From positions 930,001 to 994,000 of the forward strand of contig BLAL01000183.1 in the NCBI GenBank assembly GCA_015698045.1: a stretch of 64,000 nt of DNA, in the 5' to 3' direction. Position 1 is the first letter of the stretch; each line of letters starts with the position of its first letter. The stretch comes from Rhizophagus clarus. Taxonomy: Eukaryota > Glomeromycota > Glomeromycetes > Glomerales > Glomeraceae. Of the stretch, positions 13,440-26,300 are shown in pieces. The notes under the pieces are model-generated. The model was not told the origin of the DNA, made no database searches, and worked only from the letters and a program-made list of their open reading frames with translations. The position numbers were made by a program, and so were the translations under genes.

Positions 13440-16400
13440 ATGAATTATTAAATAATGCGTTAAATATTATAAATAAATAAAATAATTATTTATTAATTTG
13501 AAGGTGTATTCTCATCGCAATGATAATACAATATGATACGAAATCCGCAGCTTTGTTAGCATGACTCGTGCTCATAGATAAAGATAAAAATTGATAATAA
13601 AAATAATTGTAACACAATTGGAACATAAAAAGTTTAGAAATGACTAGTTTGCATGCTTTATACATTTACAGTATATTCTACAAAAAAGGGGGATTTGGGA
13701 AATTTTATCGGAAATCAACTCCGTGAAAAAGTTGAAGTTTTTTCTTTTTTATTATTTATTTTATTATTTGTTTTTAAATTAAGCTGTTGCAAAACATTGG
13801 ATTCTTGGATTCTTCTTACCTCTGATTGCTCTGATTGCTCTGATTGTTGAAATTTTTTTTTTTTTTAGTACAACTTATATATTCGCTTATTCGATAAATT
13901 TGCTCTGTTGGGAATAGAAATGGAAAAATTTATTCGGGGATCAAATATTAATTATCTAAAAACGGATTTAAGTTTAACATCATGTAAGTTTCGTTATTAT
14001 TCCAAGTGTGATATGTCGGCTAAATTACAATAATTAAATAATTGAAGGATTGATTACTATGCGTTTTTCTCTCGATGGTATCCCACATGGATACATTTTT
14101 ATATAGAATGTTCGATGTTCGGATATTACTTACACCTTAATAATAAAGCTTTATTACAAAACGGGATTTATCCGTATTTACGATTATCAAAAATAATTAA
14201 CTCATTCTAAAGCCGAATATTGTCTCAAACTTCCTTTAATGTAAAATTTTTACGTAACGAACCATTTCATTATTACTGGTTTAAGAAGGAAAAATAAAAA
14301 ATTCGGCTTATGGATTCACAATCGGATCCAAATCGATCGTCTCACTTAATTAGAATAATATGATCATTTGGATTAAGTTTATGTATTCAATTGTGTGATC
14401 ATTATATAATATAATTAATTAAATATATGATATTGTTAATGAAATATGTAGTGTAATCATTATATCAGGTATTATGTTAACCGGTTTATTTAATTATTTT
14501 TTGTTATACTGTACATTTTTTAATGATTAATGCGTTACGTTAAAAACAAGTTAAAAAATTTGCGTGATACATTAATTTTAAATTTTAATACTGGCCAAAA
14601 TTTGTTGGTCAATTTTTATTGGCCTAATAAAACTATATTCTAATAGAGGGGCTATACAATATTTGATATGTATGCTACTTGGGTTATTTTCTTAAACTGT
14701 ATGTTGTATTGTCATACGGGTCAAGAATGGAAGAATTTGTATTCTCACGTTAATTTCCAATCAACTTTAATTTAAGGTTTGGAATTTGCGTAATGTATTA
14801 ATCAAATTTTAATGCTGGCCAAAATTAGGTTAAACCCGATTTTTTTTTTTTTTGGACCGAGTTTTCAAGTTCTGGTTATAATCGACCAAAAACACGTAGC
14901 GCAGTTTTTAAGATTTAAAAGATCAAAAATAAGAATATTATATAATTCTGTTTTTATTTCGTTAAAAGTGAACCAATTCCTAATAATTGGAAATATTAAC
15001 TAATTAATACAAAATATATTACCGAAAGTAGTTGAATAATGAAATAACAAATATGAGCTCATCAACAATTTAAATCTTAAACTTTCAAGAACAAATACGT
15101 TGTTTGTTTTATGATTTAGTGGTCATAACAACCAAACCGAATTCAAATTCAAAGGATTTCCAAAAAAAGAAAAATATTTTCTTCTTTAAATTAATTATTA
15201 CTAAAAATGCATTTCTTCAGTTTTGCTGAAAGGACACAAAAAAGTGAAACAATTGTAATTGACTACTTACTGTATATATGATATAAAAAATAAATTATTA
15301 GAAATAAAATTTCTCGGAAAAATTATTATGAAAGAACTTCCGATTGAATTATAATAATTAAAAAAGAATTCGTTGATACTATACTAAGTCACGAAAATGC
15401 TAATGAACAGCACTAATTTGGATCTGGTGGTGACACATTAAATCCTTGATGATATATATAGACTAATGCCAATTGATAGCTATTATAACGCGAAGCTAAA
15501 AACGCACACATGTAATTTAAGAAAAATATTGTAAGCAATATAAATATAAATAATATTAATAAAAATAATGCAATATTATATCATTAGAATTCAAAATTTT
15601 TGTATTTACAGTTTATATATGTGAAATATGTGAAATCGGATAAAATCTTACCGAACTTTTATATTCAAAAATAAGTAATATCGTATATTCACATATCGGA
15701 TTATCCGTTTTTGATTTTATTTCTAGGAACTTCTAAACTAAAAAAACTGGTTTTTTTGTTGCAAATATTTGTATAAAGTAAGGCGTAATGAACCAATGCA
15801 ACAAGTTATAAATTTTAAGTCACCCGAATCACATCCCGATTATAAAATCTTTTAAATTATTTTCGTCGGTCACTCGGAAAATTGGAATATTGTTTTACAT
15901 GTTATTGTTTTATTGATGATAAAAAAAGAAATATATATTTAATTTAATTCATTACAATCGTTGAGTATATATAAAGCTATTGTAAAAATATAAGGTGTGT
16001 TTTTTTCCTACTACAAATACAAATAAAGAAAGATATCATGTCATAAATCACGGTGCCCGTGTGTGTATATATTAAACAATTCTTGTAATACTAAATAATA
16101 CTCGGCTTTTAAACTTAAAAAATGGGGTGTCTAAAAAAAAAATTTTTTCCGTTTTTTTTTTTACGTTATTTATGTTATTTATGTTATCTGTGCAATATAC
16201 TGTTTATTCAGGAATAATTTAAAAAATATATATATATATATATATATGTATATGTATATGTATATGTACTTATATATATGTGATACCTCGCGATAATTAT
16301 AGAAATTCTATTACCTGGTATAAATATTGTTAAAATTTTTGGATTTTTATTCCATAAAATTAAATTGTAAAATTATTTATTGGTCATGACAAGTATAAAA

Positions 16401-16620
16401 TTATAATTCTTTCAGTATGGTATTGAATATACTTCTTTCGTTGGCTTGGTAACATGATCACCCATCAGATCCAATTTCTACCACAATGCATTATTTTACT
16501 TTAAAGTGATATATTATATATAATTAATATATTATTATTTTTGTGATAATGTCGTGATAATAAAAATTCTTTTTGTTAAAAAATATATCACGGAAATCAA
16601 AAGCTTTTTTTAAATTTGAA
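11771..16620. other. Gene-poor AT-rich region upstream of velvet gene
   Basis: No recognisable gene. It contains long A-tracts (for example 12045-12120 and 13407-13436), a short GATTGCTCT tandem repeat near 13826 and a (TA)n/TATATG microsatellite at about 16228-16280. The last kilobase may carry regulatory sequence for the velvet gene, but I recognise no defined element except the TATA box listed separately. Confidence 0.5.
16228..16280. repeat. TA / TATATG microsatellite
   Basis: An uninterrupted TATATA run is followed by several TATATG units and a further TATATATATG. Confidence 0.8.
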
Positions 16621-16634
16621 TAGAAGCGAAAAGG

Positions 16635-16643
16635 TATAAATAG
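16635..16643 (+). promoter_or_regulatory. TATA box of the velvet gene
   Basis: TATAAATAG matches the TATA consensus. It lies 21 bases before the first ATG (16656) and about 60 bases before the likely main start (16696). If it is used, the 5' leader would be very short, and the upstream frame at 16656 might be leaderless or bypassed. Confidence 0.5.
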
Positions 16644-16655
16644 ATACAGAGTGCA

Positions 16656-16706
16656 ATGTCATCTAACCCATCTGTCCGTAAAAAAAATTATTATCATGAA
16701 CGGTAA
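16656..16706 (+). CDS. Short upstream frame overlapping velvet start
   Basis: The first ATG after the TATA box opens a 16-codon frame (MSSNPSVRKKNYYHER, then TAA). It ends inside the main coding sequence, overlapping its ATG (16696) in another reading frame. Such an overlapping upstream frame would be expected to limit main-frame translation if it is on the mRNA. An alternative is that transcription starts downstream of this ATG. Confidence 0.3.
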   Translation: MSSNPSVRKKNYYHER

Positions 16707-18354
16707 TCATCATTGTCCCTATCGTTCTTGTTATCAATGTTTTCTTATTGCGAATATTCCAAGCACTTCAAACGACTCTTACATTCCTTTTTCTTCGACT
16801 AATAATCCTTCCTCGAGTCGACTTCCATCTCTGCATACAACTCTTTCAACTAGCACTCATTCGTACCATAGAAACATTCATCTTCCTCCTATAAATTCGA
16901 CTCACAATCAGGTTAATATTCCATTTACCTTTAATTAAATACTCTCCTTTTTTCGTCGATAATTATTACCACACTAACTTTTATTTATTTAATTACTCTC
17001 TTAACATTCATAATTACCATCCTATTTTCGACAACTATAAAAAGATATTCCATTATCCTTTATATTACATCCCTCAATATGGCCAAAGGTTCCATTTTCG
17101 ATCGTATCAATTTAACCCTACCCCACGCGCTTATAACCGTCGAAATGACAATAAATCGTACGATCAAAATTCTCAATACGCGACGAAAGAAAAGATGAAA
17201 AATATCTTAGCTCCCACAGATTCTGGGTAAGCTTTTTTTGTCGTATAAAAAAAAGGTATCAACTGAATCAGAATTGTGGTCACATTTTTTTTTTTTTTAT
17301 TACAAATGTTATCTTTAGCATTCCTGAACTAAAATACCAGCTTGAAGTTGTTCAGCAGCCAGTACGCGCAAGGATGTGTGGTTTCGGTGAAAGAGTAAGT
17401 TATAAAATAAACCATGAGAATTTAACCATAATTTAATGCTGTCTATGCGATAATTTTATAGGACAGACGACTAATATCTCCACTCCCTTTTCTTCGATTA
17501 AAATTATCTACTGAAGAAGGACCCGTTGATATCCAGTATGACATTTATTTAATTATTTAAGAAATTAGTATATATATATATATATCTATATATAATATAT
17601 ATATTCTTTTTAGCGAAATCGATCCTGGATTTTTTGTCGTTCATGCGTCATTATATGACGCCAAAACGAACCGTGAAGCAATGTTAGTTATTCATCCTTC
17701 TAGTATGCCTGGAAAACCACAATGTGTTGATAATCTTGTCGGTGAAAAAGCTACACATGGTAAAATATTATTTGATACACAAGAAAATGAAGATATCTGG
17801 TTCGTTTTCAGAGATTTAAGTGTCAGAGCGGAAGGAACGTTCTATATTAAATTTACTCTTATTCATCTTGGCTGGTAAAAATGTTTATTGATTATACGAA
17901 ATCATCAATTTTTTATCTTTATAATTCATGTGATCTTATATATAATGTTTCATTATAGGCAAGGTAATATAAATACAGGCAAGTCCCCTATACAATCCCC
18001 TGTCACTACTTGTTCAGATATTTTCACTGTTTATACAGCTAAAAGATTTCCTGGAATGATCGGTATGTAATGTAATGTTTCCATCTTGAAAAATTACATT
18101 TTATATTTAATATGATTATGTTTTTTATTAAAATTTTAGCAACAACAAGGTTAGCACTTTGTTTCGTTAAACAAGGAATCAAAATTCCAACTCGTCGGGA
18201 TTCATCAAAAAATCAATTTGACGAAGTTGAAGAAGATACTGAGGTTTCGCGTAAACGTCCAAGAACTCGTCGAGATTTATCAAAGAGTCATTTTAACAAA
18301 GTTGAAGAGGATACTACAGTTTCACGTAAACGTCAAAATACTCGTCGAGATTGA
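16696..18354 (+). CDS. Velvet-domain transcription regulator
   Basis: Seven exons: 16696-16911, 17045-17226, 17319-17394, 17462-17535, 17614-17874, 17959-18062, 18140-18354. They join to 1128 nt (375 aa) with consistent phases. The velvet fold is clear: YQLEVVQQPVRARMCGFGER, then DRRLISPLPFLRL, FVVHASLYDA, LVGEKATHGKILFDTQENE, WFVFRDLSVRAEGTFYIKF, and AKRFPGM followed by TRLALCFVKQGIKIPTRRD. Velvet proteins are fungal NF-kB-fold DNA-binding regulators that dimerise with other velvet proteins and control development and secondary metabolism. The N-terminal about 130 residues are Ser/Thr/His/Tyr-rich and low-complexity. The first intron uses a weak acceptor (AAAAAG), but this is the first AG after a CACTAAC branch-like motif; this junction is the least certain. 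The C-terminus carries a duplicated basic-acidic block (TRRD..F..VEEDT.VSRKR, twice) with nuclear-localisation character. Confidence 0.9.
17566..17605. repeat. TA microsatellite in velvet intron 4
   Basis: A TATATA-rich run fills much of the intron between exons 4 and 5 of the velvet gene. Confidence 0.8.
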
Positions 18355-18400
18355 CAACAATCAAAAAGTCATTTAGACGAAACGTCAAACAAAGAAAAAT
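18188..18400 (+). repeat. ~75-bp tandem duplication at velvet C-terminus
   Basis: Two coding copies begin ACTCGTCGGGATTCATCAAA and ACTCGTCGAGATTTATCAAA. Each runs about 75-80 bases through GAAGTTGAAGAAGATACT and ends CGTAAACGTC. A third, degenerate copy (CGTCGAGATTGACAACAATC, then AAAAAGTCATTTAGACGAAA) begins in the last codons and runs past the TGA stop at 18352-18354. Confidence 0.75.
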
Positions 18401-19315
18401 TAATTTTAAATTTGAAACAAATAATTATTCGTTTAAATATTTTGGGGTATTTTAAAATTATGAAAATCACAATCACTCATGAATTATTTAAAAATTATTT
18501 TATTATTATGAATTTGGCAACTTAAGTATATCATCTAATCTTATAAGAAATATAGTTATTTATTTATGTAATTAAGCATTTTTTTTTTTTTTTAAGATAA
18601 ACTTATGATATGCACATTATGATATTTTGACAGAAAATCTCTACATGAAAAATGAAATTAAGTAACGTTATTTTTAGTACATAATTGTCAATAATGGACA
18701 ATATATTTGAAATATTATTCGTTCGTCTTTATAGATATTTATTATACAAAATTAAATAATCTGGTTTCATTAATCATCCTGAATAAACACATACATTTTA
18801 AAATAAATTCATTTTAAGGTAATATTTACTGTTTAAAATAAATTCACGATTTATTTCGGAAGTCTTTGTAACCATTTTCCGTTTCTATTTGTATATTTAT
18901 TTATTGTATATAATTTCATTTCAAAGATATTTTTTACCGAATTTACGCTCGGGTATTCATTTCTTTAGAATTTTTAAATAAGTCAACTGAAATATGGAAA
19001 TATCCAATTAATTAATAACTCTTTTGGAAACATGCTTGAATAAAATCTCCTAATCAGCAAATGTAACAAACACTTCCAGTACACTTTTAACTGGCAGAGT
19101 TTTAATCACATTACAATTCATTAGATAAAATACATGCGACATAAGGTATGTTATTTTGAAGTTGTAAATATTTCATTTCATAAAACTTGTCATTTCTGAA
19201 ATTATTGGAAAATTCGATTTTACATGTTGATACATTGCAGGAGTGAATTGTGTAAAATTATGTAGGATTTAAATTTTGCATTGCATTTTCCATCATTCAC
19301 GAAATTTTTAATTTT
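18400..19315. other. Intergenic, no gene seen
   Basis: AT-rich sequence downstream of the velvet gene. It may include its 3' UTR. No recognisable gene or RNA. Confidence 0.5.
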
Positions 19316-19319
19316 GGGT

Positions 19320-19650
19320 TACGATCGAAACTGAAACCAATCTCACGAAAAGATATTTCTCCGAATGGACATTTCGCCGAAAACGGTAATAAAATTGATG
19401 TTTTCTTTGTGAATTTAAAAAATTATTTATATATTTATTATCTAACAATTTAATATGATTTTAGAGTGATAGATAGATGATATTCTGAAATAATTTAAAA
19501 TTAAAATAGCTTTAAAATTTTTTTTTATCGTATTACTATTTTCGACGAAATGTCCATTCAATAAAAATGTCCATTCAGCGAAATGAAATGACGCCTCGTG
19601 AAATGAGCTATTCGATGGAATGACACTTCGCGAAATGGATCTCAGTAGTA
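19320..19650. repeat. Repeat with GCGAAATGTCCATT-type phrases
   Basis: The left end has CTCCGAATGGACATTTCGCCG. About 170 bases later the inverse appears as TTCGACGAAATGTCCATTC, then AATGTCCATTCAGCGAAATG, GACGCCTCGTGAAATGAGC, GACACTTCGCGAAATGGAT. The inverted GAATGGACATTTCG / CGAAATGTCCATTC pair and the direct GCGAAATG repetitions suggest a small non-coding mobile repeat. No target duplication identified. Confidence 0.5.
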
Positions 19651-22600
19651 ATTCGGACGATGATTAACAAATCAAACGGTATTGGTGTTTCAAATTACTT
19701 ATTTTAATATGTCCTTATTCCTAACATCAATCATTACTTATTTATTTTACGTTTTATTTCCTCCTAAATTAGATTAAAATATGTAATATTTATTATTTAA
19801 GAGATATTTAGATATTCACAATGCTAGAAAAGTAACTGGTTTCGCATTTGAAAGTTAAATTAAAATATAATAAGTTAAAAAGTTGGTTTGGCGCGTAAGT
19901 GGAAAGATAGCTGATAACAGTACATTAGAACATGATTTTTGGTTTTTCTAGGTCTTATATTTATCATAAGGTATGTTATTATACAATATAAATGCTCTTT
20001 TTAATTTTTTTTTTAATTTCAGTTTAAGACTTTATATGTAACTAGGGAACGGTTTCAGAACCGTTGTTTAAGTCCGGACAAGTGACTAAATGAACCAATC
20101 ACGCATCGACTCAAATTTTAAGCGGGACATTTTTGTGTGACCTTTGCATAGAAGAAATATATAGTCCTTTGTTACACTCCGGACTAATTATTTTATAATC
20201 GTTTATTTTATTTTATTTTATTTTATTTTTTTTTTCAATACAGAAAATTTCTTTTGCGCTTTGATTAAAGTTATCGGCAAAATGCAGAAATTAATTTCTA
20301 CATTTTGACATGGAGAAATTGCCGAAATTATTTATTATTAAAATAAGTTAAATGCTAATGACGAAATGTAGAAATTAATTAATAATTGCGGGTCCGCAAC
20401 AAAAAGTGACATGATGTTATAGGATTACATTAATTGTAAGTTACTTGCGGTATTTGCAAAACAAGAAATAAGTAATTTTAATTTGTATTTAATATTATAT
20501 TCAAAACAAATTTTATTAAATTTGAATTGCTAAATATCAAATGTTTTTTTCAAAATCAAAGTCTTTTAAACTCGGATCTATTCATAACAATCATGAAATG
20601 AGAACTAAGACCTTTATGTGATTTTGTCTTAATTAGTTTTAATTGAAAAAACAATTCTTTCAACATTACCATTTGAAAGGGGTACGATTAATGAATAACT
20701 TAATATTTTCCCCAAATTTGAATAAATTAAAATTTAAAAACTCGCATTTCATTCATCAATATAATTAAATTCTTGAAAGTAAATTTTGCTTTTCTGAATG
20801 TGCTCGGTTTTATCAACTTTTGCATGATAAAACAAAAAGAACATAACAAAGAAGAAATTTAATAACAAGGACGTGATAAAAAAACTAAAAATCACATGTG
20901 TTTCAATTTTAGACACGGCCGAAATTAACAATCAACTTTGTTCAGAAAGAAAGAATATATTGTCCATTGTTGTCAATTTTGTATTATAAATAACTTTAAT
21001 TTTAATTTGCATGAATAGATTGTCAAATTTGTCAAAATATCATGTTGTAATTGCATATCCGTAAGTTGATCTATACCAAAATTTTTTCACGTTTTTAAAT
21101 GTTCTCGTGTCAAAAACTAACTGGGCTAGGTCTTTAATATCAATACCTACAGTTTGTATGGGAACAAACTGATATTTTATTATGTACGATAGAACTAATC
21201 ATTTTTAAATTCTGAAATTTGCTAATAATTTAAAATTTAAATATGCTGCACAAGATATCTTTCTTTAAGAGTCTTAAAACCCCTGATATTTTAATATGTA
21301 GAGTTATTTATTTTTACATATTTAATGATCATTATAAATCAAATTCAAAATCATCATATATTAAATCCTTATAGCACTCTCAAGATGAAGTTTTTTCATA
21401 TTTAAAGTTTTAAAGATACTTTCTTTTAGATTTTTTGATTGTTAGCTTTTTTCACACGTACACACACAAAAAATTATATTATAAATATAAATAAATAGAT
21501 TGTTCTTTTGACTAACATTATATTTTACTGAAAACTCGTGAATATGGTGCATAACATCTATACCCATCAAAAAGTATCAAATTTTCAATTTGTACATAAA
21601 TATAATAGAATTAATAATATATTAAAAAACTAAACCTATTTTATGTAATTTGGGTATGCATTTTTAGAAAATTGGCTTACACTTTTATTAACTTATTAAA
21701 AATTTATCGGGAGTCAATTAGAAATTGACCAATAAAATTCTAGAATTTATCCAGTCTTGGAGTTTACAAACGAATAAAAATTCGTCTTTAAAATTATCAT
21801 TTTTACTGTGAGACTGGATATGAAATTAAATTACATGTAACCATCCCTATCCAATAATTAAAAATTTCTTTTCGGATGTTCCTGTAACTGAGAAATATTT
21901 CGTGTAACTCATTGTTTCCTAAAATGTGGAGTCCATAAAACGGTATGTATCACGTGAATATTCATCCCACTTTAACGAAAATAGTGTTATTAATATATTC
22001 AGTTGCTTCTTTTAAAATTATTATTGTTGTTAATATTGAACTCATTATCTGATAAGAATATATTACTTGTAATACTATTCTTCGTATTATAAAATAATAA
22101 ATGTGATGAAAATAGTGAATGCGTACAGAGGCTTTAATTTAAATACAGGTATTATTTTAGTATAAGAGAAGAGTATATGTATAATTCATATAATTCACAT
22201 ATCATAATCAGATTTATTTATCCTTAATTACGCGTTCTATTATCCTCAGAGAAAAGAAAGATAAGATACGCTTTGTTTTATTTCCTTTTATAAAAATTTT
22301 GTTTATTTAATGATTACTGCAATGCCCGTTTCTAACGCGTTTTTTCATGTTTATATATGTAATGTTTTGTATCAGTAAAATGCGTATCTATGACGGTATA
22401 TATAACATATTTTATATTATTAACTTTATTATCTATATGTAGTTTAAATTATGGGCAATGTTAAATTTTTAAACACGTCGTTTTATGAGTATGTCATTTT
22501 TTTTTTTATGTCTCTTCCTTTAAGATACACATTTTAATACAATAATATAAACTAAATGCCTCTCATAAGACACAGAACAATTAAGAAAACAAAGAATTAT

Positions 22601-23324
22601 AAATAGAAACTTACCCATTAATAATTGAAATACATTGCGAACCTTCTAAATAATTCATTAATTTCTCAAATTTTCAACGGATTTTCTTTTTTATTAATCT
22701 TGACAAGTTATAATCGATTAAAAATAAGTTTGGCAATTTAAATCAAGATTATAATTATTTAATATATATTAAATACTTGAAATACTTTAAAAAAAAAGTA
22801 ACCATTAATTTTAAGAATATTTACTCTAAATTAAATTTTTGTTTCAAATATTAATTATTCGTAACCCTAAATTGCGACATTCAAACGGATATCAGTTCCA
22901 AGTTTTGTTGTAAATACATAAAATCTCTTAACAGACAAAAAGTTAAATTTAGCATTACACGTAACTTTTCACATAGATGTCTGATCATTAACTTGGCCAG
23001 AATTACACCTTAATGTACTGACTGTTAAAGTGTCACATCATGTGATTTATTTCGCAGTAGAATCATTCCCAATTTTTGTTATTTTAATATTGAAACTATA
23101 AGTATTAATAAGGTTTTTATGGCATTAATAATATTTAATATTTTTATAATCTAATTTACATTATAATATTATTTATCACCCATAGATGATAATACATCTA
23201 TATACTGTATGTATATAATAAAACAACAAAAAATAAAAATTGAAACTTGATTGTAATGATGTATATTTGCTCTTCATCCTATAATAAGTATAATTAAAAT
23301 TTGAGTAGAATTAATAAGTTAAAT
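19651..23324. other. Intergenic, no gene seen
   Basis: Nothing recognisable as a gene. Small inverted repeats occur at 20048-20065 (AACGGTT TCAG AACCGTT) and 20387-20400 (TTGCGG GT CCGCAA). A CCGGAC pair near 20073 and 20177 is in partly inverted context. CACGTG occurs near 21951. Confidence 0.45.
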
Positions 23325-26300
23325 TCATGATGATAATTTCACACTTACTTTTAACTGATCAATCTGGTCAATCCATAAATTAAACGCTTTCAAAAATTCA
23401 AATATTAATTCTTCAATTTCAACTTTACGATGATTTGGATCAATATCAACTCCAATCATTTTTTTTTTGGATTTATATGTAGACTCCCTATGCTTATTAT
23501 TAAATGAAGTTATAACATAAGCATTATTAGAAATTGAAGGGGACTCTTCTTGCATTGAAGATTTTAACCATTCGACCTAAAATATCAACTTTCATAAGCA
23601 AAATGTTAAGTAAACAAATGAACAAATTGCTAAACTTACAATTTGACTGCATTTAGCAAGCTCTCCCTTTTTATGTAGCGTGTCTGAAGATTCAAAATTA
23701 AAGAAACATATCACAAACTCTTTGGTGGTAAAAAAGTAGTTTCATTTAAAAAAGGATACTGACGATGTATAGCAGTAATTTTTTTTCATATATAAATCTA
23801 GTGAATATTGAGGACTGCAATTTCCCATTATCGATGGCCATAGTAACTAATGATATTTTTTTGGACCAAGTAATATTATCCTTTATGAATTGGTGCAGCA
23901 CCACAGCAGCTGTAAGTTCTGAATGAAAATATAGATTAAAAGTATATAACATATAGCATTTTTATTAAATAGAACTTTATATACAATACCTTTTTTAGAA
24001 AGGCACCATCGAATCATTTGGGGAATAACAAATGATTGCCAGATTCTTTCGTCAATATTTCTCAAATCCACACAGAAAGAAGAATGTAAAATGAGAGCAT
24101 CCATACTTGACCTATTGTTAATTTAAAATATATTTAATTCTATAAAAAAAAAAAAAAGGACAGCGAAAAAAAATGCTCTGAACATGTATAAAATTAAATA
24201 TGAAATCTTGCTGAAATTATAATAAATGAATGTTTATAGGGAGATATATACATGATCGACGGGATAGAGGTAATTATTAGTATTTACCTAAGTGATTTTG
24301 ATACACAACCCTGCAAATGATATAAATCAGCTAGGCGAAGATCATAAATATATTTAGGAGTATTGTTTTTCCTTGATTCAATGCAAACTTGAATCAAAGC
24401 GTTTGAGATGTCAAATTTAATTGGTTTAATTTTCTCGTTCAAAACTTCCGATAACTCAACAAATCTTAAATAAAAAATAAAATTTATGAATTATATTTGT
24501 AACTACTTGATAAATAATATAACGAAAGAGTGTTTAATACTTACGATCTATCTGGCCAATATTTCGTTGCGCAATCAGAAGACATCATGATTATTGTTAA
24601 CGGTCCATATAATTCAGGGTTAAGTTGCTAAAAAATATTTGATGTTACAAATGTGGATGATTAAATCAAGCTAAAATTAAGCATAACATACTTCTGACCG
24701 TTGATTCCATTGTTGTCCACATAAATATCCAGCCATCATACTTCCGATAACTTGGTGAACCCATTTTTGATTGACAAGTTTGGCAATAACTTCAAAGACC
24801 GTTTCCTTTAATATAAACATATTAATATCAATGAAATATTGATACAAATGAAACATAATCTCATACCTTCGAAGTCACTCCCTTTGAAAAAAGCGTTTTG
24901 AAAAATTTCATAACCCTCGCCCTTATATTTTTAATTTCATTAAATCTCATGTTAAATAATATATCAAATTGTTTTTGATGCATTGTTGCATCTAAACTAT
25001 TCGTTATATCTATTATCATTAATAAATATTAAAATAACTAGAATTTTGTTGGATATTGAAGTATATTTTCTTGTGGGTTATTAAGTTTACCTTGTGAAAT
25101 GTTTGTAAATAATTCCAAGATTTCAATACATAAAATAATAATTTTACAAAATCGAAAATGGTCAGAAAATCTGTCTTTTTAAACGAATGACCAAATTAGA
25201 AAAATTTAAACACACGCAAATTTTAATTTATTTTAATTTAAAATAAAAGTAAAACCAACCACTCTTATATTCATCTTTGAGTCTCAACCTTCTAATATTC
25301 TTAAAAAAATTTTTAAGAAAATCCCAGCGACATAAATCCATGAATTTATATGATATAATCGCCTAATAAAAATAATCAATAAATAACGCGATGATTCATT
25401 ATAAACTCAACCTAATATTACATTTAAACTTTTACCAAAATTCGAAATTCCATAATACCATGTAGTTTAAGAATATCGATACACAAGTTTTCGATATTTT
25501 TAGACTTTTCGACATTTAAATCTTTCTCTGGTAATTGACCTATTAAGTCTACAATTTCCGACCAACGTATATTGACTTCACTTACAGACTGTAATCATAT
25601 GTCAAATTGTTACCATTTATTTTATTTATCAGCATAGACAACATTAACTTACACTATTCCGAGTTTTTTGAATTTCCGGTCTTTTTAACTATAATATTAT
25701 GAAAAAATTAATACATAAATAAATCAAAATGGTTTGAATAAACTAAAATATTTACATTTAATTCCTCTAGTAAAAAATCAAAATCATCAGAGTTATTGAT
25801 AGTCGTATTGTCATTTAATCGCAAACCTCCAGATTTGTAATTCTTATAACGAAGATTAAATTGTGAAATTTTATCGAAGAACTGTTCTAATGGATATTGC
25901 ACAAATTCAAATCCTATTATAAAAAATAATCTTAAGAACAAACTCAAACTTAAAATAACAATTAGTGGGTAATAAATCATATTACCTTCGATCTTTTTAA
26001 TAGTTTTCAAAACTTGTTCGTTTTCAATCTTTTTGAAAAGACACGAAACGAAAGATTTTTGTTTCTCACTCATTTTTGAACCAGGAAAATTACCATATAA
26101 CTTTTTAAATATCTCGGCAATCTCATAAATTATGTTTTCGTTAAAATTATGATTAAGACAATGAAAACACTGCTCAGGAATTGAGTTTAACATTTCCTCT
26201 AAATATATGTAGTTGTGTAAAAAAAAAAAAAAAAAAAAAAAATTTACATTAAGAAAATGATTTGATGAGGAATTTTTTCTATTATAGTTACCTAAAGACA

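Noticed and set aside
16895-17044. Alternative reading of the velvet N-terminus through an open second frame
   Set aside because: That frame is open from about 16895 but has no ATG and would need a frame change; the GT-AG intron 16912-17044 with a CACTAAC branch motif keeps the phase, so I kept it while noting the uncertainty.
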